Assembly: GCA_027484655.1 (NCBI GenBank)
Contig: JAIXSM010000039.1
Coordinates: 62,001 to 126,000 of the forward strand
Length of the DNA stretch: 64,000 nucleotides
Reading direction: 5' to 3'
From: Hyphomicrobiales bacterium
GTDB lineage: Bacteria > Pseudomonadota > Alphaproteobacteria > Rhizobiales > Beijerinckiaceae
Below the pieces are notes generated by a model. That model was not told the DNA's origin and did no database searches. It was given only the letters and a program-made list of their open reading frames with translations. This document shows positions 8,941 through 17,391 of this stretch, piece after piece. Each line of letters begins with the position of its first letter. Position 1 is the first letter of the stretch. Both the position numbers and the translations under genes were made by a program.

Positions 8941-9972
8941 TTACCTTTTCTTATACGGTCCCAGCTCTTTCAGCGCCCACTCCAGGAACGACGTGTCGAT
9001 GGCCTTTACCGGGTCCACGTCGTTTGTGATGAAGCTCGCTGTCTTGAACGCAGCGTAATCCTGTTTGATGCTGTCTATGTTCAGCGTGCCGTCCGGGTTG
9101 CAGTAGGCGAGCGGGAATGAGCGGTAGAACGCGGGATCCTTTACCGAGGTGTACTCGTTCAGGATTGCGATGATGGCTTCGCCTCTTTCGCCAACAAACA
9201 TACCCTTGTCGTCGAGCGCGTCATTGTGGTCGCGCACGCCCCGGATGAAGGCCTTCATGAAGCGACGCGCCGCATCGGGCCGATCCTTGGAGAACTTGCC
9301 GGAATAGAAGATCACCGCGATCTGGTGGCCGGGGAACACCTCGTCGTCCGTGATGATCTTCACCCCGTAGCCCTTGTTGACGGCCTCGGTGGTCATCGGC
9401 TCGGCAGGCAGCGCCACGTCGATGGCCCCGTTTGCGAGCGCGATGACTTGCTGGGGGAAGCCGAGCGACACGAGATCCACATCCGACGGCTTCAAACCCG
9501 CCTTCTCAAGAATGCGGTACATGGTTCCCCATGCGGCCGTGCCAGGCGCGGTGTTGGCGAACTTGAGGCCCTTGAGATCCGCCAGCGTCTTGAAGCGGCC
9601 AGAATCCACGAGCGCCTTGCGCACCACAAGAGTCTGGCTGGGCCGGCCCAGCGGCGTCGATACCTTGTCGGCGACGATGCGCATGTCGATGCCGCGACCG
9701 ACCGCGTTGAAGAAACCGGCGGACGGCGCGCCGGCGGACACGTCGAGATCGCCGGCGGCGAAGGGCGCCATCATGCGCGCGGCGGAGTCGAAGGTGGTGA
9801 ACTGGACATCCAGTCCCTCATCCTTGAAGTAGCCGCGCTTGTGGGCGACGAAGAGGCCAATGTCAGTGGCCACGTTGGTCAGGCCAACCTTCACGACCTC
9901 GGGCTTCTGCGCCAGCGCCGCTGTGGTCATGCCAAGCGCGCACACCAGCGCGTATGCGAATCTCGCAATCAT
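8941..9972 (-). CDS. NMT1/THI5-like ABC-transporter substrate-binding protein
   Basis: 343 residues. A signal peptide (FAYALVCALGMTTAALA) is followed by the SsuA/THI5-like receptor fold; visible segments are VGLTNVATDIGLFVAHKRGY and the two-lobe core with FANTAPGTAAWGTMYRIL. Such proteins bind nitrate/sulfonate/thiamine-precursor-type solutes for an ABC importer. No permease or ATPase gene is adjacent. It is the last gene of a leftward operon after an alpha/beta hydrolase and a flavin oxidoreductase, and the ATG has GGGGAGGAAAC upstream. The ligand is unknown. Confidence 0.88.
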   Translation of the reverse strand: MIARFAYALVCALGMTTAALAQKPEVVKVGLTNVATDIGLFVAHKRGYFKDEGLDVQFTTFDSAARMMAPFAAGDLDVSAGAPSAGFFNAVGRGIDMRIVADKVSTPLGRPSQTLVVRKALVDSGRFKTLADLKGLKFANTAPGTAAWGTMYRILEKAGLKPSDVDLVSLGFPQQVIALANGAIDVALPAEPMTTEAVNKGYGVKIITDDEVFPGHQIAVIFYSGKFSKDRPDAARRFMKAFIRGVRDHNDALDDKGMFVGERGEAIIAILNEYTSVKDPAFYRSFPLAYCNPDGTLNIDSIKQDYAAFKTASFITNDVDPVKAIDTSFLEWALKELGPYKKR

Positions 9973-10041
9973 GTTTCCTCCCCTCGAGTATTTTTTGTGA
10001 CCGCCGCCATTCTTGCGAACGGCGGCGTCGCTTCCAGCATA

Positions 10042-11244
10042 TCAGGCGGCAGCCAGCGCCGCGCCATACTTTTCCGCCGCGTAGGCCTTCAGGCGCGGCA
10101 GAACCTGCTCGCCGAACAGGCGGAGGCTATCGCACGTGTCGTCGTGGGTCAGCGCGCCGCCTTGCATCATCAGCAGCAGATTGCCGATGCCCCCGGCATA
10201 GCTTTCGAATGCGACAATCTGCTGGAACACCTCGTCCGGCGTGCCGCAGAACATAAGCCCCAGATCAATCAGTTCCTGCACCTCAAGCGGGCTGTTCACA
10301 TCCTTCATCCGGCCGTCGTAGGTCGGCACCATGCGCGGTACTTTTGCGCCGGCGTTCTTGAGCACGCGCGCGTAATCAGTCGCCGGCATGTAGCCTGGCG
10401 GACTGCGGAACGGCTCGTAAACCACCGACGTAGTGGTGATGTAGCGACGCACTTCCTCCGCGCGTTCAAACGCTTTGTCGCGGGTGTCGGCGATGGCGCA
10501 CAGCGCCAGATAACCGAAGCGGTCGGGTCCGGGTTCGCGGCCATGCGTCGCGCGATAGTGCTCTCGATATCGGTCGAACAGATCACGCGTCTTGTAGCCG
10601 AGCAGGAACGTGGCGAGCACATGTCCACGCTGCGCCACAGCCGCAGCGCTGCCGAGGCTCGATGCAGTGATCCATACCGGCGGGTGGGGCTGCTGCCACG
10701 GCCGCGGCCAGATGTTCACATTGCGATAGTGAAAATATTCACCCTCGAAGTTGAATGGCCCGGTGCGCGTCGTCATCGCCTTGAGAATGAAGTCGTGCGC
10801 CTCCCAGACGCGGTCCATCATCCGCACGGGGCTGATGTTCGCGACCGGCGGCTCGTAGGGGACGCCCTTCACAAACCCCATTTCAAGGCGCCCGCGCGAG
10901 ATCACGTCGATCATCGACAGTTCTTCGGCGATACGCTGTGGATCAGCGCGGTTGGCGAGCGGCACGCCGAGCGCCAGCAGTCGCGCGCGCTTGGTGATGC
11001 GCGCGAGGATCGAGAGGATCACGTGGCAGGAGGCCGTGAGGCAGGTCGCCGTCGAATGGTGCTCATTGACCATAATGTCGAGGCCGAGTTCATCGGCCAG
11101 CGCCCATTCGTCAAGATAGCGATGGTAGAGGGAAGATGCGGTTTGCGGATCGCATTCGCTGTTGGGCAGCGTGACGCGATAGGAATCCCGGCTGGGATCC
11201 CAGGCGTCGGGGTAGGGCTCTTCCGTGAAGTGAAAGACGCGCAT
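10042..11244 (-). CDS. LLM-class flavin-dependent oxidoreductase (luciferase-like), copy A
   Basis: 400 residues, bacterial luciferase-like TIM barrel. The N-terminal strand (MRVFHFTEEPYPD) and NEHHSTATCL segment, the latter typical of the active-site face, identify the family, as do RGRLEMGFVKG and the PHPPVWITASS strand. These enzymes use FMNH2 (or F420) and O2 to oxidise or cleave substrates. It sits nine bases after an alpha/beta-hydrolase gene. A clear paralog in the same setting lies on the opposite strand at 12949-14118. Confidence 0.9.
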   Translation of the reverse strand: MRVFHFTEEPYPDAWDPSRDSYRVTLPNSECDPQTASSLYHRYLDEWALADELGLDIMVNEHHSTATCLTASCHVILSILARITKRARLLALGVPLANRADPQRIAEELSMIDVISRGRLEMGFVKGVPYEPPVANISPVRMMDRVWEAHDFILKAMTTRTGPFNFEGEYFHYRNVNIWPRPWQQPHPPVWITASSLGSAAAVAQRGHVLATFLLGYKTRDLFDRYREHYRATHGREPGPDRFGYLALCAIADTRDKAFERAEEVRRYITTTSVVYEPFRSPPGYMPATDYARVLKNAGAKVPRMVPTYDGRMKDVNSPLEVQELIDLGLMFCGTPDEVFQQIVAFESYAGGIGNLLLMMQGGALTHDDTCDSLRLFGEQVLPRLKAYAAEKYGAALAAA

Positions 11245-11253
11245 GATGTCCTC

Positions 11254-12051
11254 TCAGCGACCTTGGCCGATCAAGTCGCCCACAATGCGGGCGCAGGTCT
11301 CGGGCTGTTCGATGTGCGGGAAATGGCCGGCTTCAGCGATAATCTGGAAGCGCGCGCCGGGGATGGCGGCTGCGTACGCGCGGCCGTAATCAGGGGTGAC
11401 GATCCCGTCGGAGGCGCCCCAAATCACCGTCGTGGGGGCGGCGATACGATGCAGGCGGTGGATTAGCTTCGGGTCATGCATGTACGGCGACCAGCCAAAC
11501 CACGCTTCAGATTCGCGATTGCGCGCCAGCGCGAGCAACTCTTCCTCAGGAAGAGATGCGTGGTCGATGTGAGCTTTCGCGGGATCGTGGAACATCATCG
11601 CGGCGAGATCCGTGCGTTTCTGCGCCCAGATGTCGACGATATCGCGGTCGTCGCGCCCGCCGAATTTCACGCCAACCGGATCCATCAGCACAAGGCGCGT
11701 GATCCGGCTTGTCGGCTTGATGGCGAGGGCGGCGGCTATCCAGCCGCCAAAGGACGAGCCCACCACCGTCAAGTCGCGCAGGTCGAGCGCGTCCATCAGG
11801 TCGAGGTAGTGGTGGGCGAGGTCTTCGACCGTATTCATCCAGCGCGGCAGGGACGTTTTGCCGAAGCCCGGGTGCGAGGGGGCGATCACCCGCGCCTTGC
11901 CCGCCAGCGCCTCTATGAATGGCCACGACCCGATCAGGCCGCGTCCGGGGTGCAGAAACAGCACCGGCGCGCCGTCCCCCGCCTCGAACAACTCCTGCTC
12001 GATGCCGCGGACGTCCAACATGCGCCGGCTTGCGGCGGCGATCATCTCCAT
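11254..12051 (-). CDS. Alpha/beta-hydrolase, copy A
   Basis: 265 residues. The catalytic triad is readable: nucleophile Ser100 in GSSFGG, Asp215 in WGASDGIVTP and His243 in EAGHFPHIEQ; the oxyanion strand is LFLHPGRG. I chose the ATG at 12051 because AGAGGAA lies six bases upstream; an ATG two codons earlier (12057) is too close to that site. It begins the leftward hydrolase-LLM-binding-protein operon and resembles meta-cleavage-product hydrolases and related C-C or ester hydrolases. The substrate is unknown. Confidence 0.9.
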   Translation of the reverse strand: MEMIAAASRRMLDVRGIEQELFEAGDGAPVLFLHPGRGLIGSWPFIEALAGKARVIAPSHPGFGKTSLPRWMNTVEDLAHHYLDLMDALDLRDLTVVGSSFGGWIAAALAIKPTSRITRLVLMDPVGVKFGGRDDRDIVDIWAQKRTDLAAMMFHDPAKAHIDHASLPEEELLALARNRESEAWFGWSPYMHDPKLIHRLHRIAAPTTVIWGASDGIVTPDYGRAYAAAIPGARFQIIAEAGHFPHIEQPETCARIVGDLIGQGR

Positions 12052-12169
12052 TGGCATTTCCTCTCGGGCGCTATTTCGTAGCGCCCCTTGCCGCCCATTA
12101 TCTTCGTCGCCTAAGAACGATGTCAATCGCAGCCGCCCGCGCGACGGGCGATCCGGGAGGAAGAGGCGA
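12052..12169. promoter_or_regulatory. Divergent promoter region of the mirrored hydrolase/LLM modules
   Basis: The 118 bases between the two hydrolase starts must carry both promoters. No confident -35/-10 boxes were recognised by eye. Confidence 0.45.
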
Positions 12170-12952
12170 ATGGCGGGGCCGACCGCGGGGTTCGAGGTTG
12201 TCGAGGGCGTGCGCACCCATGTGCTGCGAGGCGGGGATGGGCCGCCGCTGCTGTTTCTGCACGGCGCGAATGGCGGGCGCTGGCTCCCGTTCATGGACAA
12301 GCTCGCCGAGCGCTTCGAGGTGATCGCGCCCGAGCATCCGGGTTTCGGGCGCTCGGACACGCCGGACTGGCTCGATTCGGTGCGCGACCTAGGCCATTTC
12401 TATCAGGCGTTCATGGAGAAGCTGGGGCTCTCCGACGTGACTCTGGTGGGCACGTCGCTCGGCGGATGGATCGCCGCCGAAACAACTCTGCGCAACGCTG
12501 CGCGTTTGCGCGCCCTGGTTCTGGTCGCTGCTGGCGGCGTGCGTGTGAAGGGCGTTCGCAAGGGCGACCTGTTCCTCTGGTCGCAGGAGGAGCTGACGCG
12601 CAATCTGGTGCACGATCCCGCCCTAGCGGAGAGGATGCTGTCTGCGCCCGTGACCGAGGAAGACCGCAACATCGGCCTCAAGAACCGGCTGATGACGGCG
12701 CGTCTGGCGTGGAGCCCGCGCCTTTATGATCCCGAACTTGAAAAGTGGCTGCATCGCATCGCAACGCCCACGCTCGTCCTGTGGGGGCGCGAGGACAAAC
12801 TCATTCCTTGTGCCTACGCAGAGCGCTTCCGCGAGATGATCCCGCACGCCCGCGTGCGGGTGTTCGATTCGTGCGGGCACCTGCCCCACGTAGAGAAGAC
12901 GGACGAGTACGTGAGCGAGATTATCGCGTTTTCGGAAGGCGCACGGCCATGA
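12170..12952 (+). CDS. Alpha/beta-hydrolase, copy B
   Basis: 260 residues, homologous to copy A on the opposite strand. Triad: Ser96 in GTSLGG, Asp209 in WGREDKLIP and His237 in SCGHLPHVEK. The ATG at 12170 is preceded by GGGAGGAAGAGG; the frame is open for about 100 codons upstream but that part is antisense to copy A's N-terminus. Its stop overlaps the following LLM oxidoreductase start (ATGA), so the two are coupled and probably act on the same compound. Confidence 0.92.
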   Translation: MAGPTAGFEVVEGVRTHVLRGGDGPPLLFLHGANGGRWLPFMDKLAERFEVIAPEHPGFGRSDTPDWLDSVRDLGHFYQAFMEKLGLSDVTLVGTSLGGWIAAETTLRNAARLRALVLVAAGGVRVKGVRKGDLFLWSQEELTRNLVHDPALAERMLSAPVTEEDRNIGLKNRLMTARLAWSPRLYDPELEKWLHRIATPTLVLWGREDKLIPCAYAERFREMIPHARVRVFDSCGHLPHVEKTDEYVSEIIAFSEGARP

Positions 12953-14118
12953 AGTTTTTCCTCTTTCACCTCATGCCCTATGCGGACCTCGATCTCTCCG
13001 CGCCGGACAAGTACAACTCGTCGTGGGTGACGCTGCCCAACTCCTACTATGATCCCAAGAAAGGGCATCTTCTCTATAATCGTTATCTCGATGAGCTGGA
13101 GCTTGGAGACGAGCTCGGCTTTGACGGCGTATGCGTCAATGAACATCACGCCAACGCCTATGGCATGATGCCCCAGCCCGGCGTGCTTGCCGGCGCGCTC
13201 GCCCGACGCACCAAGAATGTGAAGATAGCGCTTCTCGGACGCGCGTTGCCGCTGGTCAACAACCCCATCACCATCGCGGAAGAATTCGCGATTCTCGACA
13301 ACATCACCGGTGGCCGCTTCATCGCAGGGTTCGTGCGCGGCATCGGCGCTGAATACTTTTCGTGGAACGCGAACCCGGCTTTTTCCCACGAGCGCTTCAT
13401 GGAGGCGCACGACCTCATCATTCAGGCATGGACTCGCACAGGGCCCTTTGCTTTTGAAGGCAAGCACTTCAATTTCGACTATGTGAACCTGTGGCCGCGG
13501 CCGTATCAGGATCCCCATCCGCCGATCTGGATTCCCTCACAAGGTTCGACGGAAACCATTGAGTGGGCGAGCCATCCGGACCGGCGCTACACATATCTGC
13601 AAACGTTCTCGCCGCTGTCGGCGCTGCAAAAGTACATGAAGCAGTACAAGGACAGCGCCGAAAGTTACGGCTGGGAGGCAGGCCCCGCCAACCTTGGTTG
13701 GGCGACGCCGATCTATGTGGGTGAGACGGACGAAATCGCCTATCGCGAGGCCAAGCCGCATATCGAGAACTTTTATCAAAAGTTCCTCAAGATGCCGCTC
13801 GAGATGCTTCTGCCGCCGGGCTATCTGTCGCTCAAGTCCATGCAGGGCGTGATGGCCGCCAAGCAGCAGGTTGCGGTGGGCGCGCGCGACATCGACGCGG
13901 TGATGGCCAGCGGCATGTTCCTGTGCGGCAGTCCAAAGACGATCCGCGACCAGCTGAAGCGGCATCAGCAGGAGATCGGTTTCGGGCAGGTGCTCTCCAT
14001 GCTTCAGTTCGGCACCTTGCCTGCGGACCTGACGCGCAAGAATATTGAACTGTACGCGCGTGAAGTCATCGCGCCGCTGCGTGCGGAAGAGCAGGCCGCG
14101 CGCGCCGCGGCGGAATAG
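12949..14118 (+). CDS. LLM-class flavin-dependent oxidoreductase (luciferase-like), copy B
   Basis: 389 residues, paralog of the gene at 10042-11244: both share the VTLPNS segment near residue 30, an NRYLDE/HRYLDE block and the NEHH motif. The PHPPIWIPSQGS strand and FAFEGKHFNF segment are also family-typical. It starts by four-base overlap with hydrolase copy B and is followed, eight bases on, by the chromate-transporter pair. A monooxygenase acting with reduced flavin in the cytoplasm is expected; the substrate is unknown. Confidence 0.92.
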   Translation: MKFFLFHLMPYADLDLSAPDKYNSSWVTLPNSYYDPKKGHLLYNRYLDELELGDELGFDGVCVNEHHANAYGMMPQPGVLAGALARRTKNVKIALLGRALPLVNNPITIAEEFAILDNITGGRFIAGFVRGIGAEYFSWNANPAFSHERFMEAHDLIIQAWTRTGPFAFEGKHFNFDYVNLWPRPYQDPHPPIWIPSQGSTETIEWASHPDRRYTYLQTFSPLSALQKYMKQYKDSAESYGWEAGPANLGWATPIYVGETDEIAYREAKPHIENFYQKFLKMPLEMLLPPGYLSLKSMQGVMAAKQQVAVGARDIDAVMASGMFLCGSPKTIRDQLKRHQQEIGFGQVLSMLQFGTLPADLTRKNIELYAREVIAPLRAEEQAARAAAE

Positions 14119-14126
14119 GGGGGCGA

Positions 14127-14711
14127 ATGGGCCAATCCAGCGCAGAGCAATCGCAGACTACCCCAGTCACCTATGGCGCGCTGTACAGCGTGTTTTTCTG
14201 GATCGGCCTGTTCAGTTTCGGCGGCGGCCTCATGCCGTGGATCCAGCGCGAGATCGTCATCAAGCGCGGGTGGATGCGGGATGAGGATTTCTTGCCCGGC
14301 GTTGCGCTTGCGCAGGTTCTGCCGGGCGTCAACTCCACCAACATGGCGGTTTACGTGGGCCGGCATCTGCTTGGCGTTTCTGGCGCTGCTGTCGCATTGA
14401 TTGGCATGCTCACTGGCCCGTTCGCAGCTATGCTGATTGCAGCCTACTCCTACAAGGCCATTCTGGGCGTGCCGGCGTTGCACGCGGCCATGGCGGGCGT
14501 GGCGGCCGCCGCCATTGGCATGTTGCTGCGCATGGGCGTTTCGGCAGTTCGCACGACGAGCAAGGGCGTGCTTCCCATCGCGGTTATGGTGGCTGTGTTC
14601 GTCGCCATTGGCGTGCTCAAGTGGCCGCTTGTTCCCGTGGTGCTTGTGGCGACGCCGCTCAGCGTGCTCGCCGCGTGGCCACGGGGAAAGAAGGAGCAGG
14701 GCGATGCGTGA
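14127..14711 (+). CDS. Chromate transporter family protein, N-terminal half-protein
   Basis: 194 residues. It is the first of two adjacent short CHR proteins which together correspond to the two halves of full-length ChrA. The signature FGGGLMPWIQREIV and the following LPGVALAQVLPGVNSTNMAVYVG are the conserved CHR amphipathic segment and membrane entry. About five or six membrane helices are predicted. Short-chain CHR pairs act as a heterodimer; known members export chromate, but many have unknown anions. It overlaps the second half-gene by eight bases. Confidence 0.9.
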   Translation: MGQSSAEQSQTTPVTYGALYSVFFWIGLFSFGGGLMPWIQREIVIKRGWMRDEDFLPGVALAQVLPGVNSTNMAVYVGRHLLGVSGAAVALIGMLTGPFAAMLIAAYSYKAILGVPALHAAMAGVAAAAIGMLLRMGVSAVRTTSKGVLPIAVMVAVFVAIGVLKWPLVPVVLVATPLSVLAAWPRGKKEQGDA

Positions 14712-15270
14712 GGAAGTCTCCTTCGGCCTGCTTCTGACCATTGCGGTCATCCTTGCGCCGCTGTCCATCGCCTCGATCGGCGGCGCCACTGCGATCTACG
14801 CGCCGTTGCAATATGAGGTGGTTGATCTGCGCCAGTGGATCACCGGCCGCGAGTTTCTCGACCTATTCGCCATTTGTCGCTTCACGCCGGGGCCGAGTTC
14901 GCTGCTGGGCGCGCTCATCGCGTTCAAGGTGGCGGGCATTCTTGGCGCTCTGGTCGCCATGGTGGCGCTGTATCTGCCCTCATCGGCGCTGTGCTACGCG
15001 GTGGGGCGCATCTGGAGCACGCACAAGGGCAAGCCGTGGCATACGGCGGTGGAGAAGGGGCTCACGCCTATCGCAGCAGGCCTCATCATGGCGGGTGTGC
15101 TGGCTCTGTTCCAGTTGAGCGGCGGGGATCTTCTCACCGGCGCGGTGATGGTTGGCGTCGCCGGCGTGCTCACGTGGAAGCGCAAAATGCACCCGTTCCC
15201 GCTGCTCATCGCCGGCGCACTGGCGTTCGAAGCTGCGTATCTGCTCGGCTACATGGCGCGCGCTGCGTAA
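14704..15270 (+). CDS. Chromate transporter family protein, C-terminal half-protein
   Basis: 188 residues, starting at an ATG inside the end of the preceding gene (eight-base overlap, ATGCGTGA). It carries the second-half CHR pattern: SIGGATAIYAPLQYEVV, then ICRFTPGPSSLLGALIAFKVAG, and about five hydrophobic helices to the C-terminus. It completes the short-chain chromate transporter pair in the inner membrane. The two halves are co-translated and presumably inverted in membrane topology relative to each other. Confidence 0.9.
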   Translation: MREEVSFGLLLTIAVILAPLSIASIGGATAIYAPLQYEVVDLRQWITGREFLDLFAICRFTPGPSSLLGALIAFKVAGILGALVAMVALYLPSSALCYAVGRIWSTHKGKPWHTAVEKGLTPIAAGLIMAGVLALFQLSGGDLLTGAVMVGVAGVLTWKRKMHPFPLLIAGALAFEAAYLLGYMARAA

Positions 15271-15275
15271 CGCAG

Positions 15276-15299
15276 GCTTCGGCGCCAGTGCGCCGAAGC
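15276..15299. terminator. Bidirectional terminator hairpin
   Basis: A perfect 10-base stem (GCTTCGGCGC) with a four-base loop in the gap between the convergent chromate-transporter and GST genes; there is no long T-run. Confidence 0.6.
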
Positions 15300-15312
15300 G
15301 TTGTGACTGGCG

Positions 15313-16011
15313 TCAGCCGGCGCGCACGCTGGTTGCGGTCTGCCCGAAGAGAACCTTCTTTTCGTCCTCGGTCATCGTCGCGTTCTCGCGCAGCTTTTCC
15401 CACGCGTAGGCCTTTGCGGTGGCCGGCCGCGCCTTGATCCGCTCGAACCATGCGTGAATGTTGGGAAAGTCTTCCAGCTTCTGTCCCTGCTTCTCGTGGG
15501 AGACGATCCAAGGATAGCAGGCCATGTCGGCGATGGTGTAGTCGCCGGCAATGAACTCGCGGCCCGCAAGCTGGCGGTCAAGCACGCCGTAGAGCCGGTT
15601 CGTTTCCTTCACATAGCGGTCGATGGCGTAGGGAATCTTCTCCGGCGCATACTGCGAGAAATGGTGGTTCTGCCCGGCCATGGGTCCGAGGCCGCCCATC
15701 TGCCAGAACAGCCATTCAAGCGTCTTCATGCGGCCGCGCAGATCAGCTGGCAGGAACTTGCCCGTCTTCTCCGCCAGATAAACCAGTATTGCGCCGGATT
15801 CGAACACGCTCACAGGCTCGCCGCCATCCGCAGGCGCGTGGTCGATGATTGCCGGCATGCGATTGTTGGGCGCAATCTTCAGGAATTCCGGGCGGAACTG
15901 TTCGCCCTTGCCGATGTTCACAGGAACGATCCGATACTCCAGCCCGGCTTCTTCCAGAAAAATCGTGATCTTGTGCCCGTTGGGAGTCGGCCAATAGTGA
16001 AGCTCGATCAT
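15313..16011 (-). CDS. Glutathione S-transferase family protein (Ure2p/YfcG-like)
   Basis: 232 residues. The N-terminal thioredoxin-like domain includes YWPTPNGHKITIFLEE, with the Asn (N11-like) that replaces Ser/Tyr in Nu-class enzymes such as YfcG, and the cis-Pro/glutathione-binding NNRMPAI and FESGAIL motifs. The C-terminal helical domain follows, with AGDYTIADMACYPW. Nu-class members often act as disulfide-bond reductases using glutathione. A role as the missing maleylpyruvate isomerase of the gentisate pathway is less likely because the zeta-class signature is absent. Divergent from the PQQ-dehydrogenase-like gene. Confidence 0.88.
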   Translation of the reverse strand: MIELHYWPTPNGHKITIFLEEAGLEYRIVPVNIGKGEQFRPEFLKIAPNNRMPAIIDHAPADGGEPVSVFESGAILVYLAEKTGKFLPADLRGRMKTLEWLFWQMGGLGPMAGQNHHFSQYAPEKIPYAIDRYVKETNRLYGVLDRQLAGREFIAGDYTIADMACYPWIVSHEKQGQKLEDFPNIHAWFERIKARPATAKAYAWEKLRENATMTEDEKKVLFGQTATSVRAG

Positions 16012-16158
16012 GTCGCCTCTGCTGCGTGGGACTGCTGCGGCGCATGATGGGTCGTCGGCGCCTTCAAAACAAGGTTATGCCCCTTTGCGCTTTGCTGCGC
16101 GCGCATTATCCTGCTCGCGTCGCGCTCCCAAGAAGCGCTGACATTAAGGGAGGAAGGC

Positions 16159-17391
16159 ATGCGTTTCACACGAAAGGCCGCATTGGGCGGCGTGTTTCTC
16201 TGGGCGTTCGCCGCTGGTGCGGCGTATGCGCAGCAGCCCTCCGGCATGAGCCAGATTGATCGCACCAATCAGGCGGCCAGCAAGCAGGATCCCGGCCTTC
16301 GGCCGCACGCCACGCCCCCGGTCGCAACACCCGCTGAGAAGCTGCCGCTCGACAAGATCAAACTGCCGGCGGGCTTCAAGGCGGAGCTGTGGTCCTCGGG
16401 CCATCCGGGCGCGCGCTCCATGGTGCGCGGCGACAAGGGCACGATTTTCATGGGCTCGCGCACCATCGGGCGCGTGTATGCAATCGTCGAGAAGGATGGC
16501 AAGCGCGAAACGAAGACGCTGCTGCAGGGGTTGACCCAGCCCAACGGCCTCGCGTTCCGCGATGGCGCGCTCTACGTCTTCGCCATCAATCGCGTGTTCC
16601 GCTACGACAATATCGAGAGCAAGCTCGACAACCCGGGCGATCCCGTGGAACTGACCCAGGCGTTCAACTTGCCCCCCGAGGTGCATCACAACTGGAAGTA
16701 TGTGGACTTCGGGCCGGACGGGAAGCTCTACGTTCAGGTTGGCGCGAACTGCAACGTGTGCGAGGTCAACCCCGGCATCCATGCGCAGATCCGCCGCTAC
16801 AACGCGGACGGCACCGGCATGGAAATCGTCGCGCGCGGCGTGCGCAACACGGTGGGCTTCGACTGGCACCCCGCGACGGGCGAGCTCTGGTTCACCGACA
16901 ACGGCCGCGATTGGGCCGGCGAGGAGGGCCCCGAGGATGAGCTGAACCGCCTGCCCAAGGGTATGGAGGGCGCCAACTTTGGCTTCCCGTATTGCCACGC
17001 GAACGGCGTGGTGGATCCCGACATCCGCAAGCCGGACGCCTGCGCTGGCGTCGTGCTGCCGGCGGCGCTCACGGGGCCGCACTCAGCGGGGCTTGGCATC
17101 AAGTTCTACACGGGCAAGATGTTTCCGGCCGAGTACCAGAACATCGCGTTTGTGGCCCGCCGCGGCTCATGGAACCGTGCGCAGAAGTTCGGCTACGATG
17201 TGGTGATCGCGCGTCCGCAGGCGGATGGCAGCGCGAAGATCGAGCCGTTCATGACTGGGCTGCTCGACGAGAAGGCGAATGCGTTCTTCGGGCGCCCGAC
17301 CTATGTGCTGCAGATGTCGGACGGCGCCATGCTCGTCTCGGATGAGCAGAACGGCGCGACGTATCGCATCTCCTACACGGGCGCGAAATGA
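16159..17391 (+). CDS. PQQ-dependent sugar dehydrogenase-like beta-propeller protein
   Basis: 410 residues with a Sec signal peptide (cleavage after AAYAQ). The mature part is the soluble glucose/sorbosone dehydrogenase-like six-bladed propeller: DKIKLPAGFKAELW opening, GLTQPNGLAFRDGALYVF, RGVRNTVGFDWHPATGELW, and FTDNGRDWAGEEGPEDELN containing the calcium-site region. Family members oxidise sugars or alcohols in the periplasm with pyrroloquinoline quinone. Its stop overlaps the cytochrome c gene start by four bases, so the cytochrome is the likely electron acceptor. SD AGGGAGGAAGG precedes the ATG. Confidence 0.88.
   Translation: MRFTRKAALGGVFLWAFAAGAAYAQQPSGMSQIDRTNQAASKQDPGLRPHATPPVATPAEKLPLDKIKLPAGFKAELWSSGHPGARSMVRGDKGTIFMGSRTIGRVYAIVEKDGKRETKTLLQGLTQPNGLAFRDGALYVFAINRVFRYDNIESKLDNPGDPVELTQAFNLPPEVHHNWKYVDFGPDGKLYVQVGANCNVCEVNPGIHAQIRRYNADGTGMEIVARGVRNTVGFDWHPATGELWFTDNGRDWAGEEGPEDELNRLPKGMEGANFGFPYCHANGVVDPDIRKPDACAGVVLPAALTGPHSAGLGIKFYTGKMFPAEYQNIAFVARRGSWNRAQKFGYDVVIARPQADGSAKIEPFMTGLLDEKANAFFGRPTYVLQMSDGAMLVSDEQNGATYRISYTGAK

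Noticed and set aside
9226-11466. 746-codon rightward open frame
   Set aside because: Runs antisense to the NMT1-like and LLM oxidoreductase genes, which have strong family motifs on the minus strand.
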